From positions 1 through 64,000 of the forward strand of contig NZ_BPIG01000002.1 of NCBI RefSeq assembly GCF_026003995.1: a stretch of 64,000 nt of DNA, given 5' to 3'. The translations under genes and the position numbers were made by a program. Under the pieces are notes generated by a model that had not been told where the DNA came from, ran no database searches, and saw nothing but the letters and a program-made list of their open reading frames with translations. Positions 1-9,378 of this stretch are shown piece by piece; within the stretch, counting starts at the first letter, position 1, and each line of letters begins with the position of its first letter. This DNA comes from Tepidiforma sp. (lineage in GTDB: Bacteria; Chloroflexota; Dehalococcoidia; Tepidiformales; Tepidiformaceae).

Positions 1-3000
1 GCAGACGAGCACGCGGCCCTCCGCCCACGCCTCTTCGCCCGTCAGCTCGATGGTGTCGCTCCAGACCATCAGCTCGGCCGAACCGGAGAGGTCTTCGAGC
101 TCGGCGAGGTAGAACTTCCGGCCGTCGCGCGTGCTCCGCGCCTGCACCCGGGTGAGCATGCCGGCGACGGTGACCGGGTGGCCCGCCAGCTCCGGGCCGA
201 GGTCCGCGATGCTGTGCGTGGCGAACCGCCCGACCTCCGCGGCCACCGACTTGAACGGGTGGTCCGAGACGTAGACGCCGAGCAGCTCCTTCTCCCAGGC
301 GAGGAGGTCCTCCCGCTTCTGGGGCACCGCCTCGAGGTCGAGCGAGGGCAGCGGCGTCTCCACCTGGCTGCCGAAGAGGTCGAACATCGTCGCCTGGCCG
401 GACTCGCGCAGCTCGCGCTCCCGCTTCGCGAGGCCCATCAGCCGCTCCGCATTGAAGGCGAGCGTGGCGCGGTTGTACGGCCCCGGCGGCCCGCCGAGCA
501 TGTCGAACGCCCCGGCCTTCGCCAGGTGCTCCAGCGCGCGGGAGTTCGCCGAGGTCAGGTCCGCCCGGCGGCAGAAATCTTCGATGTCGCGGTAGGGGCC
601 GCCCCGCTCCCGCTCGGCGATGATGCCTTCGACGGCCGCCGAGCCGACGTTCTTGATGACGCCGAGGCCGAAGCGGATCGCCATCGAGCCGTCCGGGCGG
701 CGCTCGACGCTGAAGTTGTCCTGGCTGGCATTCACATCCGGCGGGAGCACCTCGATGCCGAGCTTCGAACACTCCGCCACGGCCGCGGCGATGCGGGCGT
801 GCGTGTCCGGCGCGTTCTTCGCCAGCTGCAGCAGGGCCGTCATGTACTGGACCGGGTAGTTCGCCTTCAGGTAGGCCGTCTGGTAGGCGATGTGGCCGTA
901 GCACCAGCTGTGCGCCTTGTTGAAGGCGTAGCCCGCGAACGGCTCGATGAGGTCGAACACGGCGCGCGCGTCCTCCTCCGAGTACCCCTTCGCGACGGCG
1001 CCGGCGATGAAGCGGCCCCGCTCCTCGGCCATGATCTCGGCCTTCTTCTTCCCCATCGCCTTCCGCATGATGTCGGCCTGGCCGAGCGTGTAGCCCGCGA
1101 ACTTCCGCGCGATGAGGAGCACCTGGTCCTGGTAGACGATGACGCCGTACGTCTCGTCGAGGATGTCGGCGAGGTCGGGATGGGGGTAGGTGATCGGCAC
1201 GCGGCCGTGCTTGCCGTCGATGTAGCGCGGGATGTGCTGCATCGGCCCCGGGCGGTAGAGCGCGACCATCGCGCAGAGGTCGGCGATGTTCGTCGGCTGG
1301 AGCTCCTGGATGTAGCGGCGCATCCCCGCCGATTCCAGCTGGAACACGCCGAACGTTTCGCCCTTGCCGAGCATCTCCATCGTCTTCGGGTCGCCGTCCG
1401 GCAGCCGGACGAGGTCGATCTCCTGCCCCGTCGTCTCCCGGATGAGGTCCGTCGCGCGCTGGAGGATGGTGAGGTTCGAAAGGCCGAGGAAGTCCATCTT
1501 CAGCAGCCCGATCTTCGCCACCTGCTCCATGGCGAACTGCGTCATCGGGATGCTGTCTTCGTCGCCGCGGCTGGGGCGCTGGAGCGGCACGTGCTCGATG
1601 AGCGGGTCGCGCGAGATGACGACGCCGGCCGCGTGGGTGCTCGCATGGCGGGCGACGCCCTCCAGCCGCTTCGCCGTATCGACGAGGCGGCGCACCTTCG
1701 GGTCGCTCTCGTACGCCTCCCGCAGCTCGGCCGACTGCTCGAGCGCGTCCGGGAGCGTGATGTGGAGGACGTCGGGCACGAGCCGGGCGACCCGGTCCGT
1801 CTCGGCGTAGCTCAGGCCGAGCGCCCGGCCGACATCGCGGATGGCGGCCTTCGCGCCGAGCGTCCCGAAGGTGATGATCTGGGCCACGCGGTCCCGCCCG
1901 TACCGCTCGTAGGCGAACCGGATCATCTCGTCGCGCCGGTCGTCGGCGAAGTCGAAGTCCACATCCGGCATCTCGCGCCGCTCGATGTTGAGGAAGCGCT
2001 CGAAGACGAGCCGGTTCGCCACCGGGTCGATATCCGTCACCTTCAGGACGTAGAGGACGAGCGAGGCGGCGGCCGAGCCGCGCACGCCCATTCGGATGCC
2101 GGACTTCCGGGCGAAATCGGCGATCTCCTTCACCACGAACATGTAGTCCGTGAAGCCCGTCTGCCGGAGGACGTCGAGTTCGTAGCGGAGCCGCTCCTCC
2201 AGCTCCGGCGTTACGACGTCGAACCGCTCGCGCAGGCCGCGGAAGCAGATCTCGGCGAGGTAGTCGTCGCTGGTGCGGCCGGGCGGCACCGGCGGCTCGG
2301 GCAGCAGCTGCCGGTCGAACTTCAGGTCGAGGTCGCAGGCGTCGGCCACCAGCTTCGTGTTCGTGATGAACTCGGGGTTCTCCGGGAAGAGCCGGAGCAT
2401 CTCCTCCTCGCTCTTCACGTAGTAGCCCTGCCCGTCGAACCGGTAGCGGTCGCGCTGGTCGACCGTCGCGTTCGTGCCGATGCAGAGGAGGACGTCGTGC
2501 GCCTCGGCGTCCTCGGGGTAGGTGTAGTGGCTGTCGTTCGTGGCGACCACGGGGATGCCGAGCTCCCGGCCGATGTCGGCGATGACCGGGTTCAGCCGGG
2601 TGAACTTCTCGTCGCCGTGGTCCTGCACCTCGAGGTAGTAGTGGCCGTCGAGGAGCTCACGGTAGTACTTCGCGACGGCGATGGCGCCCTCGCGGTCGCC
2701 CTCCTGCACCCGGCGGTGGAACTCCGAGGAGGGGCAGCCGGAGAGCGCGATGAGGCCCTCGCAGTGCTTCTCCAGCAGCTCCCGGTCGATGCGCGGCTTG
2801 TAGTAGTAGCCCTCGAGGTTCGCCTTCGTAACGAGCGCGATGAGGTTCTTGTAGCCGGCGAGGTTCCGGGCGAGCAGCACGAGGTGGTAGGGCGAGCTTT
2901 CGCTCTTCTCCCGGCTGAAGCGGCTGCCGGGCGCGACGTACGCCTCGACGCCGATGATCGGCTTGATGCCCCGGGCCGTGGCCTCGCGGTAGAAGTCGAT

Positions 3001-3138
3001 GGCGCCGTAGAGGGCACCGTGGTCCGTCATGGCGATGGCTTCCTGGCCGAGCGCCTTCACCCGGTCCATGAGCGGGCCGATCTTGCTCATGCCGTCGAGC
3101 AGCGAATATTCGGTGTGAGTGTGCAGGTGGGTGAACAT
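1..3138 (-). CDS. dnaE: DNA polymerase III subunit alpha, 3' end beyond window
   Basis: Replicative polymerase catalytic subunit. The visible 1046 codons begin with a PHP domain (HTHTEYSLLDG at residues 6-16, later MTDHG). The polymerase active site follows near residue 390 (PDVDFDFADDRRDE, with the catalytic Asp pair), then the thumb/fingers (YRPGPMQHIPRYI, GKKKAEIM, FNKAHSWCY). The window edge cuts the OB-fold (TVAGMLTRVQARS from about residue 987). Family members run 1100-1200 residues, so roughly 100 or more are missing. The ATG at 3138 lies just downstream of a TAGACT -10 box (3157-3162) and has no clear ribosome-binding site. The gene is divergent from the small gene at 3266. Confidence 0.97.
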   Translation of the reverse strand, partial: MFTHLHTHTEYSLLDGMSKIGPLMDRVKALGQEAIAMTDHGALYGAIDFYREATARGIKPIIGVEAYVAPGSRFSREKSESSPYHLVLLARNLAGYKNLIALVTKANLEGYYYKPRIDRELLEKHCEGLIALSGCPSSEFHRRVQEGDREGAIAVAKYYRELLDGHYYLEVQDHGDEKFTRLNPVIADIGRELGIPVVATNDSHYTYPEDAEAHDVLLCIGTNATVDQRDRYRFDGQGYYVKSEEEMLRLFPENPEFITNTKLVADACDLDLKFDRQLLPEPPVPPGRTSDDYLAEICFRGLRERFDVVTPELEERLRYELDVLRQTGFTDYMFVVKEIADFARKSGIRMGVRGSAAASLVLYVLKVTDIDPVANRLVFERFLNIERREMPDVDFDFADDRRDEMIRFAYERYGRDRVAQIITFGTLGAKAAIRDVGRALGLSYAETDRVARLVPDVLHITLPDALEQSAELREAYESDPKVRRLVDTAKRLEGVARHASTHAAGVVISRDPLIEHVPLQRPSRGDEDSIPMTQFAMEQVAKIGLLKMDFLGLSNLTILQRATDLIRETTGQEIDLVRLPDGDPKTMEMLGKGETFGVFQLESAGMRRYIQELQPTNIADLCAMVALYRPGPMQHIPRYIDGKHGRVPITYPHPDLADILDETYGVIVYQDQVLLIARKFAGYTLGQADIMRKAMGKKKAEIMAEERGRFIAGAVAKGYSEEDARAVFDLIEPFAGYAFNKAHSWCYGHIAYQTAYLKANYPVQYMTALLQLAKNAPDTHARIAAAVAECSKLGIEVLPPDVNASQDNFSVERRPDGSMAIRFGLGVIKNVGSAAVEGIIAERERGGPYRDIEDFCRRADLTSANSRALEHLAKAGAFDMLGGPPGPYNRATLAFNAERLMGLAKRERELRESGQATMFDLFGSQVETPLPSLDLEAVPQKREDLLAWEKELLGVYVSDHPFKSVAAEVGRFATHSIADLGPELAGHPVTVAGMLTRVQARSTRDGRKFYLAELEDLSGSAELMVWSDTIELTGEEAWAEGRVLVC

Positions 3139-3265
3139 TTGTTGCCCGGGTGCCCCAGTCTACACCCGCGGACGGCTTCGAAGGACGACAGCCTGCCGGG
3201 CCGCCCCTTCGCAGCCCGCAATGGCCCGCAGACCCGGCGCCCGCGCCGCCGTATACTGCGGCCGT

Positions 3266-3676
3266 ATGGCCAGCGAAGCACTCCGGCGGAAAGCCCAGGC
3301 CGATGCCATCCTCGAGCGGGCCGCCTTCCAGCTCGCCGACCTCCTCCGCGAGGCGTGCGCGGAGCTCCGCCCCTTCCCGCCCTTCCCCAACGCACTCTTC
3401 ACGAACGCCATCGAAGTCGACATCGGCCCCCTCGCCGATGACCCGGAGGTCGGCTGCATCGTCGTCGCCGAGGACGGCGAGCTGTACGAGCTCCAGATGG
3501 GCATCGACCACGAGAGCATCGAACTCACCGGCTCGTGGGACCCCGTCACCGCCCGGAAGGAGACGCTGAAGAAGGTCGAGCTCCACCCGCGCGACCAGGT
3601 GCTCTACCTCTACGAGGCGCTGCGGCTCGTGACCGAGCAGCTGCTGGAACGGGAAACTGCCCGCGGAGGCGCATGA
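3266..3676 (+). CDS. hypothetical protein, 136 aa
   Basis: I do not recognise the family. It is a soluble, acidic protein: an N-terminal helical half (residues 1-40, Ala/Leu/Arg/Glu-rich), a central beta-like stretch (IEVDIGPLADDPEVGCIVV) and a C-terminal helix (LYLYEALRLVTEQLLE). No signal peptide, membrane segment or metal motif is visible. The ATG was chosen because TATACT (3252-3257) lies 8 nt upstream, which would make the message leaderless. The stop codon abuts or overlaps the start of the TPR gene, so the two are probably co-transcribed. The function is unknown. Confidence 0.75.
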   Translation: MASEALRRKAQADAILERAAFQLADLLREACAELRPFPPFPNALFTNAIEVDIGPLADDPEVGCIVVAEDGELYELQMGIDHESIELTGSWDPVTARKETLKKVELHPRDQVLYLYEALRLVTEQLLERETARGGA

Positions 3677-5358
3677 TGGGCCGCCTGCTCAAGTTCCTGC
3701 TCATCGCCGCCCTGCTCGCCGGCGCGGCCGTCCTCGCCGTGCAGGCGCTCCGCCGGCGGCGGCCGGCCTGGCCCGCGCCCGAACCCGGCTGGGCCCCGCC
3801 CGCCGTCGAACCCGTGCTCACGCTCGACGAGGACGAAGAGCTCGAGCGCGAAATCGCCGATGCCGAGGCCGAAGGCATGCGCGCGCCCGACTGGGAGCCG
3901 CCCGTCGACGTCGCCATCGACGAAACCGGCCACCTCGTCGAACCCGAGCCGCCTGCCGAGGAGGCCGTCGTCGAACCGCCGGCCGCGGAGGACGGGGAGG
4001 CCTTCGCGCTCAGCCCGGAGGAGGAGGCCCGGCTCGACGAGCTGGCTGCCGCAGCGGCAGTCTTCGCCGGGGACGACGACCTGGACCTCGATGACGACCT
4101 CACGCAGGAAGACGTCGCTGAACTGCTCGCCGCGAAGGCAGAACTCGACGAAGAGGTCGCCCTGGAAGCCGAGTTTCGGGAGCGGGAAGCCGCAGCCACC
4201 GCCTTCGCCCCGGAGGAAGAAGCGGCCGCCGATGAGGCCCTACGCGGGCTCGATGACCTCGAAGAGCTTTCCGACGAGGCGGTGAAGCAGCTCTTCGCCG
4301 AGGCGGAGGAGTTCGAACGCGCCATCGCCGAGTTCGAACAGCTCGAGCAGGCGATGGCCGGCACGTTCGGCGGGCCGGAGCCCGGCGCCGCGCCGATGGC
4401 GCCGCCCGAGGCGTTCGCCCACCCGATCGAGGAGCTGGAGGGCGGCGAGGCGGAGGCCGACGTCATCCTCCGCCGCTTCGAAGAGCTCGCCGCGCAGCCG
4501 GAGGAGCCGCCCGCGCCCTCGGCCGCAGAGCAGCTGGAGCGGGCCGTCGCCGACGCCGCGGAAGAGGGGATGGCCCCGCCGCCCGAAGCTCCGCCGGTCG
4601 ATATCGCCCGCGACGAAGCCGGCCGGGTCGTCCAGCCCGCGCCGCCCGGGCCGCCCCCCGCGCCCGCGGCGCCGGAGGAGCCGCTCCTCGCCAGCGTCGA
4701 AGAAGCGCTCGAAGAGCTCGCCCCCCGCCCCATCCAGCCGCCGCCCCGCCGCTCGGCCGAGTCGTACCTCGATGAGGGGAACGTCTACTTCAACGTCGGC
4801 CAGTTCGCCCTCGCCATCGACCGGTACACGCAGGCGATCCTGCTCGACCCCGAGCTGACGGCCGCCTACTACAACCGGGCGAACGCCTACACCCGCTCGG
4901 GCGACTTCGAGCGGGCGCTCGCGGACTACAACCGGGCGCTCGAGCTGCTGCCGAACGACGCCGACGCGCTCAACAACCGCGGCATGCTCTTCCTCTACCG
5001 CGGCAACGCGAGCGCCGCCATCGCCGATTTCGACGCCGCGCTCAGCATCGACCCCGGCGATACGACGGTGATGGTGAACCGGGGCCTCGCCCGGCTCCAC
5101 GGCGGCGACGCGGAGGGCGCGCTGCAGGACTTCGTCACCGCCGCGGGGCTCGACCCGAACGACCCGGCCGCGCACTACGGCGCCGCCCAGGCCTCGGCCG
5201 TCCTCGGCAACCGGGAGGAGGCGCTCCGCCACATCGGGCGGGCGCTCGCGCTCGATGCGGGCTACGCCCGGGAGGCGGCTGCCGACCCGCGGCTCGCCAT
5301 CCTCCAGGGCGACCCGGAGTTCCTCCGGCTCCTGCGCGAGGCCGGGAAGACCGCCTGA
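3676..5358 (+). CDS. membrane-anchored acidic TPR protein
   Basis: The 560-residue protein starts with one hydrophobic segment (residues 3-25) and a basic patch, consistent with a membrane anchor. A long Glu/Ala/Pro-rich low-complexity region (about 35-355) follows, then about five tetratricopeptide repeats (about 358-540, for example AYYNRANAYTRSGDFERALA). The acidic region contains a diverged internal duplication: EGMRAPDWEPPVDVAIDE and EGMAPPPEAPPVDIARDE. It is probably a scaffold for protein-protein contacts, with unknown partners. GGAGG at 3665-3669 favours the ATG at 3676. An ATG at 3673 overlaps the previous stop (ATGA) and would add one Met. Confidence 0.85.
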   Translation: MGRLLKFLLIAALLAGAAVLAVQALRRRRPAWPAPEPGWAPPAVEPVLTLDEDEELEREIADAEAEGMRAPDWEPPVDVAIDETGHLVEPEPPAEEAVVEPPAAEDGEAFALSPEEEARLDELAAAAAVFAGDDDLDLDDDLTQEDVAELLAAKAELDEEVALEAEFREREAAATAFAPEEEAAADEALRGLDDLEELSDEAVKQLFAEAEEFERAIAEFEQLEQAMAGTFGGPEPGAAPMAPPEAFAHPIEELEGGEAEADVILRRFEELAAQPEEPPAPSAAEQLERAVADAAEEGMAPPPEAPPVDIARDEAGRVVQPAPPGPPPAPAAPEEPLLASVEEALEELAPRPIQPPPRRSAESYLDEGNVYFNVGQFALAIDRYTQAILLDPELTAAYYNRANAYTRSGDFERALADYNRALELLPNDADALNNRGMLFLYRGNASAAIADFDAALSIDPGDTTVMVNRGLARLHGGDAEGALQDFVTAAGLDPNDPAAHYGAAQASAVLGNREEALRHIGRALALDAGYAREAAADPRLAILQGDPEFLRLLREAGKTA

Positions 5359-5413
5359 ACGGGGCCGGCCGGGCCTTCACCGCCGCCCGCGCCCGGCGCC
5401 TACAATGCCCGCC

Positions 5414-6373
5414 ATGGCAGCCCCGCCCGCCATCGCCGCGCGCGGCCTCGAAAAGCGGTACGGCGCCGTGACGGCGCTCGCCGGCGTCGACCTCGAGGTG
5501 GCGCCGGGCGAGGTGTTCGCGCTGCTCGGCCCGAACGGCGCCGGCAAGACGACGCTCGTCGAAATCCTCGAAGGGTTCCGGCGACCCGGCGCCGGCGAAG
5601 CGCGCGTCCTCGGCGAAGACCCGGCACGCGGCGGCCCGGCCTGGCGCGCCCGCATCGGCGTCGTGTTCCAGTCGGCCGGCTTCTTCGACGTCCTCACGGT
5701 GCGCGAGGTGGTGGCGCACTTCGCGAGCTTCTACCCGGCCCCGCTCGACCCGACCCGCGTCATCGCCATGGTCGGCCTCGAAGGGCAGGAGCGCCGCCGG
5801 CTGAAACACCTCTCCGGCGGCCAGAAGCGGCGCGTCGACCTCGCGCTCGGCATCGTCGGCGACCCCGAGCTGATCTTCCTCGACGAGCCGACGACCGGGC
5901 TCGACCCGGAGGGCCGCCGCCAGCTCTGGGCGGTCATCCGGCAGTTCGCCGCCCTTGGCAAGACGGTGCTCCTCACCACCCACTACCTCGAAGAAGCCGA
6001 GGCGCTCGCCGACCGGGTCGCGATCATCATCCGCGGGCGGTTCGCGGCGGAGGGCACGCCGGCCGCCATCGGCGGGCGCGAGGAGGGCCGCGCGACGGTC
6101 ACCTTCCACCTCGCCGGCCGGCTGGCGGAGGCGCCGCTGCCGCCGCTGCCCGGGCTCGAACGGCTGCCGGACGGCCGCGTCGCGCTCGCGACCGCCGCGC
6201 CGACGCAGGCCGTCGCCGGGCTCGCCCGCTGGGCGTCCGCCCTCGGCGAGCCGGAGCTGCCCGGCCTCGAAATCCGGCGGCCCACGCTCGAAGATGTCTA
6301 CCTCCGCCTCGTCCGCGCGCACGACGCCGAGGCTGTGGCCGCGGCCGCCCTCCCCGCCGGGGGCAGCGCGTGA
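5414..6373 (+). CDS. ABC-2 type exporter, ATP-binding protein
   Basis: ATPase of a DrrA/CcmA-like exporter, 319 aa. It has Walker A GPNGAGKTTL, a Q-loop in VVFQSAGF, signature LSGGQKRR, Walker B LIFLDEPTTGLD and H-loop TTHYLEEAE. The C-terminal 80 residues form the small domain typical of drug and polysaccharide exporters. Substrate cannot be told from sequence. TACAAT (5401-5406) sits 7 nt before this ATG, suggesting a leaderless mRNA. An in-frame ATG at 5405 overlaps the -10 and is less likely. The permease gene overlaps its stop codon (GTGA), so the two are translationally coupled. Confidence 0.93.
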   Translation: MAAPPAIAARGLEKRYGAVTALAGVDLEVAPGEVFALLGPNGAGKTTLVEILEGFRRPGAGEARVLGEDPARGGPAWRARIGVVFQSAGFFDVLTVREVVAHFASFYPAPLDPTRVIAMVGLEGQERRRLKHLSGGQKRRVDLALGIVGDPELIFLDEPTTGLDPEGRRQLWAVIRQFAALGKTVLLTTHYLEEAEALADRVAIIIRGRFAAEGTPAAIGGREEGRATVTFHLAGRLAEAPLPPLPGLERLPDGRVALATAAPTQAVAGLARWASALGEPELPGLEIRRPTLEDVYLRLVRAHDAEAVAAAALPAGGSA

Positions 6374-7182
6374 GCGGGACGCGCCGGCTCGCCCGGCTCG
6401 GCCTCCTCCGGCTGCAGGTCGAGCTGCTCACGTTCTTCCGCACGCCGGACCAGCTGTTCTTCACCTTCCTGCTGCCGGTCCTCTTCGTGGTCGTCTTCTC
6501 CACCATCTTCAGCGGCGACATCCAGGGGCCGCCGGGCGAGCCGGCGGTGCCGTTCCCGCAGTACTTCGTGCCCGGGATGATCGCCTCCGGCATCGTGAGC
6601 GTGACGTTCGCGAACCTCGCGACCGGCATCGCCGTCGAACAGCACGAAGGCCTGCTCCGGCGCCTGGCGGCGACGCCGCTGCCGCGGTCTGCCTACTTCG
6701 CCGGCAAGGTCGCCCTCGCCTTCGTCACGTCCGTCCTCATCGTCGTCGTCATCCTCGCCATCGGGGTGGCCGCCTTCGGGGTCAGCCTCCCGCGCGAGCC
6801 GGCGACGTGGGCGGTGTTCGCGGCCGTGCTCGTCCTCGGCGCGGGCTCCTGCTCGCTGCTCGGCATCGCCTACACCCGCATCATCCGGAGCGCCGGGTCG
6901 GCCCCGGCGGTCGTCCAGCCGCCCTACCTCGTCCTCCAGTTCATCAGCGGGGTGTTCCTGCAGTACTCGGTCGTGCCGGGCTGGCTGCAGGCGGTCGCGA
7001 GCGTCTTCCCGCTGAAGTGGATGGCGCAGGCGCTCCGCTCCGTCTTCCTCCCGGAGTGGGTCGGCCGGGACGAGTACGGCAGCTGGGAAACGGGGACGGC
7101 GCTGCTCGTGCTGGCGGCGTGGTTCATCGGCGCGGCCGTGCTGGCCCGGCTGAGCTTCCGCTGGAGCCGGGGCCAGGGCTGA
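6370..7182 (+). CDS. ABC-2 type exporter, permease
   Basis: Membrane partner of the ATPase encoded just upstream, 270 aa. Six hydrophobic segments are visible (about 30-50, 75-95, 112-140, 146-170, 180-200, 238-260), with the ABC-2 family pattern PQYFVPGMIASGIVS and a helical EQHEGLLRRLAATPLPR coupling region between TM2 and TM3. This is the DrrB/ABC2_membrane type, which exports drugs, lipids or glycans. It starts at GTG within the GTGA overlap with the ATPase stop. The 20-nt gap to the convergent gene at 7203 holds nothing else. Confidence 0.92.
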   Translation: MSGTRRLARLGLLRLQVELLTFFRTPDQLFFTFLLPVLFVVVFSTIFSGDIQGPPGEPAVPFPQYFVPGMIASGIVSVTFANLATGIAVEQHEGLLRRLAATPLPRSAYFAGKVALAFVTSVLIVVVILAIGVAAFGVSLPREPATWAVFAAVLVLGAGSCSLLGIAYTRIIRSAGSAPAVVQPPYLVLQFISGVFLQYSVVPGWLQAVASVFPLKWMAQALRSVFLPEWVGRDEYGSWETGTALLVLAAWFIGAAVLARLSFRWSRGQG

Positions 7183-7202
7183 GCGCCGGCCCCGGCCCGC
7201 CG

Positions 7203-9368
7203 CTACTCCTCCCGCTTCCGGCCGCTGAGCGCGATCAGCTCTTCGTGCAGCTCGAACCAGGCGGTGTGGTAGCTCTCCTTCAGCGGCGAAGCGAGCATCG
7301 ACTGGTCGCCCGCGCGGACCGCCTCGAGCGCGGCGGCGAACCGGCGCGGGTAGGGCGCGAGCCGCGGCGCGAGCGCGGCCGCCTCCGCCACGACCGGGCC
7401 GAGCCGGCCGTGGAGGTCTTCGAGCGCAGCGGCGGCGCGGGCCCAGGCCGCCTCGGCCTCGGCGGGCGGCGCCTGCTGCCAGCCGCTCACCAGCGCCTTG
7501 AACTCTTTGTCCAGCGCGTCGAAGGCGGCGAAGACGCGGCCGATGGCCGCCGGGTCGATGCCGGCGCGCTCGTCGGCGAGGGCGGCGAGGACGGCGTCGC
7601 GGCCGGCGGGGAGCATGGCGAAGCCGCGCGGCGTCTCGCGGGCGAGGCCTTCGGCGGCGGCGGCGCGCAGCTCGGCTTCGACCGCCGCGGGGTCGGCCTC
7701 CAGCACGGCGGCGATCCGCTCCGGCGCGGCGAGCCCCTTCAGCCCGAGCGCGCGCAGGACGGCGTAGCGGCTCACGGCGCGCCCGCCGGCAGCCGGCGCG
7801 GCACCGTCGCCGGCCCCGCTCCCTGCCGCCTCGGCGGCCCACTGCCGCAGCTTCCGCACCTCGGGGAGGTCGGCCGCGCCGTCGGTCCGGCGGTCGCCGA
7901 TGAAGAGGAGGCCGCGCGTGCCGTCGACGGTCACCCATTCGCCCTCGGCGATGCGCCGTCCGCCGACGACGAGGGCGCCTTCTTCGACACAGGCATCCTG
8001 CAGGCTGCAGACGGCGGGGATGGCCCAGCCCCGGGCGACGACCGCGGCGTGGCTCACGACGCCGCCGGTGGTGGTGACGAGCGCGGCGGCGGCCACCATG
8101 CCGTGGACGTCGGAGGGGGAAGTCTCGGGCCGGGCGAGGACGACGCTCGTGCCTTCGGCCGCGAGGGCGGCCGCCCGGTCGGCGTCGCAGCAGAGGACGC
8201 CAGCGCCGACGCCCGGCGAGACGGCGAGGCCGCGGCCGGCCGGCTCTGCCGCCGGGTCCACCCCGCCGAGCTTCGCCAGCGCCTGCAGCGTCTCGGCCCC
8301 CACCCGCGCCACCGCCTCCGCCCGGCTCAGCGGGAACGACGGGTCCTCCGCCATGTCGACCGCGATGCGGACGGCGGCGAGCGGGCTGCGCCGCCCGATG
8401 CGCGTCTGGAGGATGTACAGCCGGCCGGCCATCACCGTGAATTCGACGTCGCACATGTCGCGGTAGTGCCGTTCGAGCCGGTCGAGGTGGCGCAGCAGCT
8501 CGTCGTAGACCTCCGGCAGCTGCTCCCGCAGGGCATCGAGGCCGCTGACGGCATGGGTGCCGGCGACGACGTCTTCGCCCTGCGCCCGCGCGAGGTAGTC
8601 GCCGAAGGCGCCGCGCGCGCCGGTCGAAGGGTCGCGGGTGAAGGCGACGCCGGTGCCGGAGCGGTCGTCGAGGTTGCCGAAGACCATCGCCTGCACGGTG
8701 GCGGCGGTGCCGAGCCCGCCGTCGATGCCTTCCCGCTCGCGGAAGACGCGCGCGCGGTCGCACTCCCACGAGCGGAAGACGGCGCGGATGCCCTCGAGCA
8801 CCTGCGCGACAGGGTCGGCCGGGATGCCGCCGAAGCGGTCGGCCAGCGCCTGCACGCGGTCGGCCGCGGCGAGCATCGATGCGGGCGTGCCGTCGTGCAT
8901 GGCGGCGTGGCTCGCCTGGTCCTCCGGGACGCCGAGGACGATGGCGGCGTAGCCGCGGACGAAGCGGAGCCAGGTGTCGGCGGCGAAGCGGGGGTCGCCG
9001 CTTTCGCGGGCGAGCGCCTCGCGCACGGCGGGCGTCATCCCGACGTTGAGGAGCGTATCCATCATGCCCGGCATCGAGACGGGGGCGCCGGAGCGGACGG
9101 AGACGAGGAGCGGCCGCTCGCCGCCGCCGAAGGTGCGCCCGGCGGCGGCTTCGAGCCGCGCGAGGGCGGCGCGCACCGCGGCATCGAGCCCGGCGGGCCA
9201 GCCTTCCGCGAGGAAGCGGCGGCAGACGGCGGTGGTGACGGTGAAGGCTGGCGGCACCGGCAGGCCGAGCTCCTGCGTCATCGTGACGAGCCCGGCCGCC
9301 TTCCCGCCGAGCAGCAGCTTCGCATCCGTGCCCGCCGGCAGCGGGTCGCCGAGGAAGACGACGTCCAT
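7203..9368 (-). CDS. PEP/pyruvate-binding ATP-grasp protein with phosphohistidine domain (PPDK N-terminal type)
   Basis: The N-terminal two thirds match the nucleotide-binding half of pyruvate phosphate dikinase: LGGKAAGLVTMTQELGLPVP near residue 20, SVRSGAPVSMPGMMDTLLN near 90, and CDVEFTVMAGRLYILQTR closing the ATP-grasp. The swivelling phosphohistidine domain follows (TTTGGVVSHAAVVAR, catalytic His). The C-terminal PEP/pyruvate TIM barrel of true PPDK is absent. A helical tail of about 200 residues replaces it. It lies directly downstream of the gene at 9379-11112 (TGA and start region overlap) and probably acts with it. I chose ATG 9368, with GAGGTG 6 nt upstream. A GTG at 9377 is possible. 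Confidence 0.85.
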   Translation of the reverse strand: MDVVFLGDPLPAGTDAKLLLGGKAAGLVTMTQELGLPVPPAFTVTTAVCRRFLAEGWPAGLDAAVRAALARLEAAAGRTFGGGERPLLVSVRSGAPVSMPGMMDTLLNVGMTPAVREALARESGDPRFAADTWLRFVRGYAAIVLGVPEDQASHAAMHDGTPASMLAAADRVQALADRFGGIPADPVAQVLEGIRAVFRSWECDRARVFREREGIDGGLGTAATVQAMVFGNLDDRSGTGVAFTRDPSTGARGAFGDYLARAQGEDVVAGTHAVSGLDALREQLPEVYDELLRHLDRLERHYRDMCDVEFTVMAGRLYILQTRIGRRSPLAAVRIAVDMAEDPSFPLSRAEAVARVGAETLQALAKLGGVDPAAEPAGRGLAVSPGVGAGVLCCDADRAAALAAEGTSVVLARPETSPSDVHGMVAAAALVTTTGGVVSHAAVVARGWAIPAVCSLQDACVEEGALVVGGRRIAEGEWVTVDGTRGLLFIGDRRTDGAADLPEVRKLRQWAAEAAGSGAGDGAAPAAGGRAVSRYAVLRALGLKGLAAPERIAAVLEADPAAVEAELRAAAAEGLARETPRGFAMLPAGRDAVLAALADERAGIDPAAIGRVFAAFDALDKEFKALVSGWQQAPPAEAEAAWARAAAALEDLHGRLGPVVAEAAALAPRLAPYPRRFAAALEAVRAGDQSMLASPLKESYHTAWFELHEELIALSGRKREE

Positions 9369-9378
9369 CGCCGGCACC

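Noticed and set aside
178..3441. Very long plus-strand open frame opposite dnaE
   Set aside because: It is Arg/Val/Asp-rich antisense of the dnaE frame, with no domain. Long antisense frames are expected at this GC content. The same holds for the long frames at 5955-9401, 8974-11292, 43667-45892, 49656-51710 and others.
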